This document shows, piece by piece, positions 7,352-8,474 of a DNA stretch of 8,474 bases. A model generated the notes under the pieces. That model searched no databases, was not told the DNA's origin, and was given only the letters and a program-made list of their open reading frames with translations. The stretch comes from Syntrophaceae bacterium UBA2188. Its GTDB lineage: Bacteria > Desulfobacterota > BSN033 > UBA1163. The DNA lies in assembly GCA_002327985.1 (NCBI GenBank), contig DCVM01000053.1, forward strand, positions 1-8,474, given 5' to 3'. Positions within the stretch are counted from its first letter, which is position 1, and each line of letters opens with the position of its first letter. The position numbers and the translations under genes are program-made.

Positions 7352-7381
7352 AATATAGCACAATTGATTTAAGAATGGGAA
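7352..7381 (-). promoter_or_regulatory. Predicted promoter of the diiron gene
   Basis: On the - strand a -10-like TATATT (7357-7352) lies 18 bp from a partial -35 TTCCCA (7381-7376), in an AT-rich stretch 34 bp upstream of the start codon. The spacer contains AATTGTG, a half-site also found in the dyad at 7465-7485, so a regulator could bind here. Confidence 0.4.
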
Positions 7382-7416
7382 TAAAAATTTTTTTGATTTT
7401 TCCCCGATTCCACTCT

Positions 7417-7499
7417 GTAGACAGCAACCCCCCCAAATGACTCGTTGGAATAGAGTCTTTTTGAATTGTGGCATTCTGGCACAATAGGGGGCAAACTAC
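7417..7499. other. Nested inverted repeats (structured element or operator cluster)
   Basis: Three arms nest here. C-run 7428-7434 can pair with G-run 7487-7491, flanked by GTAG 7417-7420 with CTAC 7496-7499. Inside lie GACTC 7439-7443 with GAGTC 7453-7457, followed by five T, and the dyad ATTGTG 7465-7470 with CACAAT 7480-7485, which extends by CA/TG past one mismatch to a 3-nt loop. Folded as RNA this is a three-way junction. As DNA it could be protein binding sites between divergent genes. No known RNA family is recognised. Confidence 0.35.
7465..7485. promoter_or_regulatory. Dyad-symmetric candidate operator
   Basis: A 21-bp dyad whose arms match at 8 of 10 positions (half-site ATTGTGSCA). 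A related single half-site, CACAATT, lies at 7359-7365 inside the predicted diiron promoter. Its position between divergent transcription units suits a shared regulator; the regulator is unknown. Confidence 0.35.
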
Positions 7500-7604
7500 C
7501 ACAACTCTTCCATCCTCACACTTTTTATAAATCTGCCTAATCTGTTGTTATTATTAAATTTCCATATTACTGAATCTGGTATCGTTATTGCTAAAAGATA
7601 TCTC

Positions 7605-7790
7605 ATGACATGTTTTCGCTGTGGAAACAGGATGTATTATGAAAGGTTTTACGATCAGCAAGGAAATTTCTGGGGATGGAAATGTATCTTTTGCGGTGAG
7701 ATTATTGATGAAGTGATTTTGGAGAACAGAGTTCATTTCGGAAGATGCGAAATGATCCGTCTCAGAGAAAAAAATATAAGATGGAGGTGA
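7605..7790 (+). CDS. Small zinc-ribbon protein
   Basis: A 61-residue protein with two CxxC knuckles, C3-x2-C6 and C27-x2-C30, separated by 20 residues. This is the pattern of a zinc ribbon; C48 is extra. Between the knuckles it is aromatic (MYYERFY, FWGWKC), and the end is basic (residues 52-61). The ATG at 7605 is chosen because it places the first knuckle at the N-terminus as in similar short bacterial zinc ribbons. A TTG at 7545 in the same frame has no ribosome site and adds a non-conserved-looking stretch. The ribosome site is weak (AAAAGA, 7593-7598). Its last codons overlap the strong ribosome site of the next gene, so the two are translationally adjacent. Function is unknown; nucleic-acid or protein contact is only a guess from the fold. 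Confidence 0.75.
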   Translation: MTCFRCGNRMYYERFYDQQGNFWGWKCIFCGEIIDEVILENRVHFGRCEMIRLREKNIRWR

Positions 7791-7792
7791 TA
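7784..7792 (+). promoter_or_regulatory. Ribosome binding site overlapping a stop codon
   Basis: GGAGGTGAT is a near-perfect match to the 16S rRNA 3' end. It contains the TGA stop (7788-7790) of the zinc-ribbon gene and ends 4 nt before the ATG at 7797, linking the two small genes in one message. Confidence 0.8.
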
Positions 7793-7796
7793 TTTA

Positions 7797-7985
7797 ATGG
7801 CAATTAAAGAAGGAGACAAAGTGAGGATAAGTTTATGCAAAGAAGATTATCGAGTGAATTGGGTGGGAGAAAGGATGGTGGTTCTGGAGACTGAAAACAA
7901 GTCGCGCCAGTTCCTAACTACTCTGGATAATTTAAAGTCATATTCTTTTTCTTTGCCGCAGAATCCCAAAATAAGAAAAAAATAA
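7797..7985 (+). CDS. Hypothetical 62-aa protein
   Basis: I do not recognise a family. The protein is short, soluble and basic at the end (NPKIRKK). Residues 5-45 alternate hydrophobic and charged positions in likely beta strands (GDKVRISL, YRVNWVG, RMVVLET, RQFLTTLDNL), which could form a small SH3-like barrel. It has a single cysteine (C14), no signal peptide and no membrane segment. A very strong ribosome site and a 6-bp gap from the zinc-ribbon gene support real translation and joint expression. Coding status is fairly secure; function is open. Confidence 0.7.
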   Translation: MAIKEGDKVRISLCKEDYRVNWVGERMVVLETENKSRQFLTTLDNLKSYSFSLPQNPKIRKK

Positions 7986-8008
7986 ATAGATGGAAGGAGG
8001 ATCTCAAT

Positions 8009-8335
8009 ATGACCGAAAAGGAAGAAACAAAAAGAAAAAAGTCAGCCATGAAGAAAAAAGAGGGGCCGAGTGGAAAAAAAGAGATTGAATTTACCTTATA
8101 TGCTCCAGAGTTTAGGGAGGTCTTCCTGGGAGGTGAATTTAACTCCTGGAATCCTCAGACTCTGCCTATGAAAAAGGATACCCATGGTGTCTGGAGAACA
8201 AAGTTAAAACTCCCTGTCGGCCGCTATCAGTTTAAGTTTTTTACAGATGGTGCCTGGTTTGAAGGTCCTTTACCGGATACAGAAGTGATTACCAACCCAT
8301 TTGGAACACAAAATTTCATCAAAGAAGTCTTGTAA
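8009..8335 (+). CDS. Stand-alone glycogen-binding (CBM48/AMPK-beta type) domain protein
   Basis: A 108-residue protein. Residues 1-24 are a lysine-rich tail (11 Lys/Arg) and residues 25-108 form one immunoglobulin-like carbohydrate-binding module. The family pattern is clear: FTLYAPEFREVFLGGEFNSW (28-47), GVW (60-62), LPVGRYQFKFFTDGAW (68-83) and NPFGTQNF (96-103). By comparison from memory with the glycogen-binding domain of AMPK beta, W47, K76, W83 and N102 match W100, K126, W133 and N150, the sugar contacts. No catalytic domain is attached, so it may tether a partner to glycogen or act as a sensor. No signal peptide is seen, so it is cytoplasmic. The ribosome site GGAAGGAGGA is at about 7991-8000. 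It is the third gene of the small-gene cluster. Confidence 0.85.
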   Translation: MTEKEETKRKKSAMKKKEGPSGKKEIEFTLYAPEFREVFLGGEFNSWNPQTLPMKKDTHGVWRTKLKLPVGRYQFKFFTDGAWFEGPLPDTEVITNPFGTQNFIKEVL

Positions 8336-8401
8336 TTCCATGCGATGAGGCCTTTCCACTTTAGAGGTTCGAAAACAAAATCAAAACAGAAGGAGGAAGA
8401 T
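8336..8401 (+). promoter_or_regulatory. Intergenic spacer with strong ribosome site
   Basis: 66 bp between the CBM48 gene and the lipoprotein gene. AGAAGGAGGAAGA (8389-8401) directly precedes the ATG at 8402. No clear terminator is visible, so read-through from the upstream cluster is possible. Confidence 0.6.
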
Positions 8402-8474
8402 ATGAAAACCAGAAACATAGTTCTTTTATTTGTAGCCGTAGCATTTATGATCGGGTGTGCTGGTCTTCCAAAGA
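8402..8474 (+). CDS. Lipoprotein N-terminus, cut by window end
   Basis: Only the first 24 residues are present. K2 and R4 give a positive start, residues 6-17 are hydrophobic, and C19 follows MIG with AG after it. This is a signal peptide with a lipobox, so the mature protein would be lipid-anchored at C19, in the outer or inner membrane. The ribosome site is strong and 66 bp separate it from the CBM48 gene. The mature domain lies outside the window, so function cannot be assigned. Confidence 0.8.
   Translation, partial: MKTRNIVLLFVAVAFMIGCAGLPK

Noticed and set aside
7054..7440. A 128-codon + strand frame opposite the diiron gene
   Set aside because: Its composition mirrors the antisense of the diiron gene, and it has no domain signature.
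7468..7495. Possible sigma-54 (-24/-12) promoter at TGGCAC
   Set aside because: The -12 GC falls one base too far from the -24 GG, and the preceding TT is replaced by GG.
7545..7604. TTG start giving an 81-residue zinc-ribbon protein
   Set aside because: No ribosome site before 7545, and the ATG at 7605 begins two residues before the first CxxC as expected for a short zinc ribbon.

Overview
The window reads as chromosomal DNA from a Gram-negative bacterium with a respiratory lifestyle. The base composition is moderate, and nearly every gene has a strong GGAGG-type ribosome binding site. A membrane-anchored c-type haem protein, a rubrerythrin-like diiron protein and a run of short genes including a small zinc-ribbon protein and a lipoprotein would fit the Desulfobacterota (old Deltaproteobacteria) or a related phylum. 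That placement is inferred from gene style; no marker gene is present. I see no tRNA, rRNA, insertion sequence, CRISPR array or phage gene.

Region 1 (43-5214, + strand) is a tight four-gene run. It holds an 824-residue thiamine-diphosphate enzyme of the phosphoketolase family, a six-helix ferric-reductase/NADPH-oxidase-like flavocytochrome b, an 86-residue anchored dihaem cytochrome c and a glucokinase. Gaps are 20, 23 and 20 bp, so co-transcription is likely. The first gene keeps the phosphoketolase catalytic residues I could align, but it has an unusual N-terminal extension and a changed diphosphate-binding motif. Genes 2 and 3 together look like a small electron path: NAD(P)H, FAD, two b haems, then two c haems outside the membrane. 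Finding this next to a sugar-phosphate-cleaving enzyme and glucokinase is the most unusual thing in the window. Whether it is one functional system cannot be settled from sequence alone.

Region 2 (5380-6672, + strand) is a sodium-coupled amino-acid transporter of the neurotransmitter:sodium symporter (LeuT) family. It is preceded by about 165 bp without a gene and followed by about 180 bp without a gene that contains a weak terminator-like signal. Region 3 (6851-7318, - strand) is a rubrerythrin/ferritin-like diiron protein convergent to the transporter.

Region 4 (7319-7604) is a divergent intergenic region. It holds a predicted promoter for the diiron gene and a compact set of nested inverted repeats at about 7417-7499. 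Region 5 (7605-8474, + strand) is a string of small genes: a zinc-ribbon protein (61 aa), an unrecognised 62-aa protein, a stand-alone glycogen-binding (CBM48/AMPK-beta type) domain protein, and the start of a lipoprotein that runs off the window. Glucokinase, the phosphoketolase-like enzyme and the CBM48 protein together hint at sugar or glycogen storage metabolism, but they lie in two separate transcription units.
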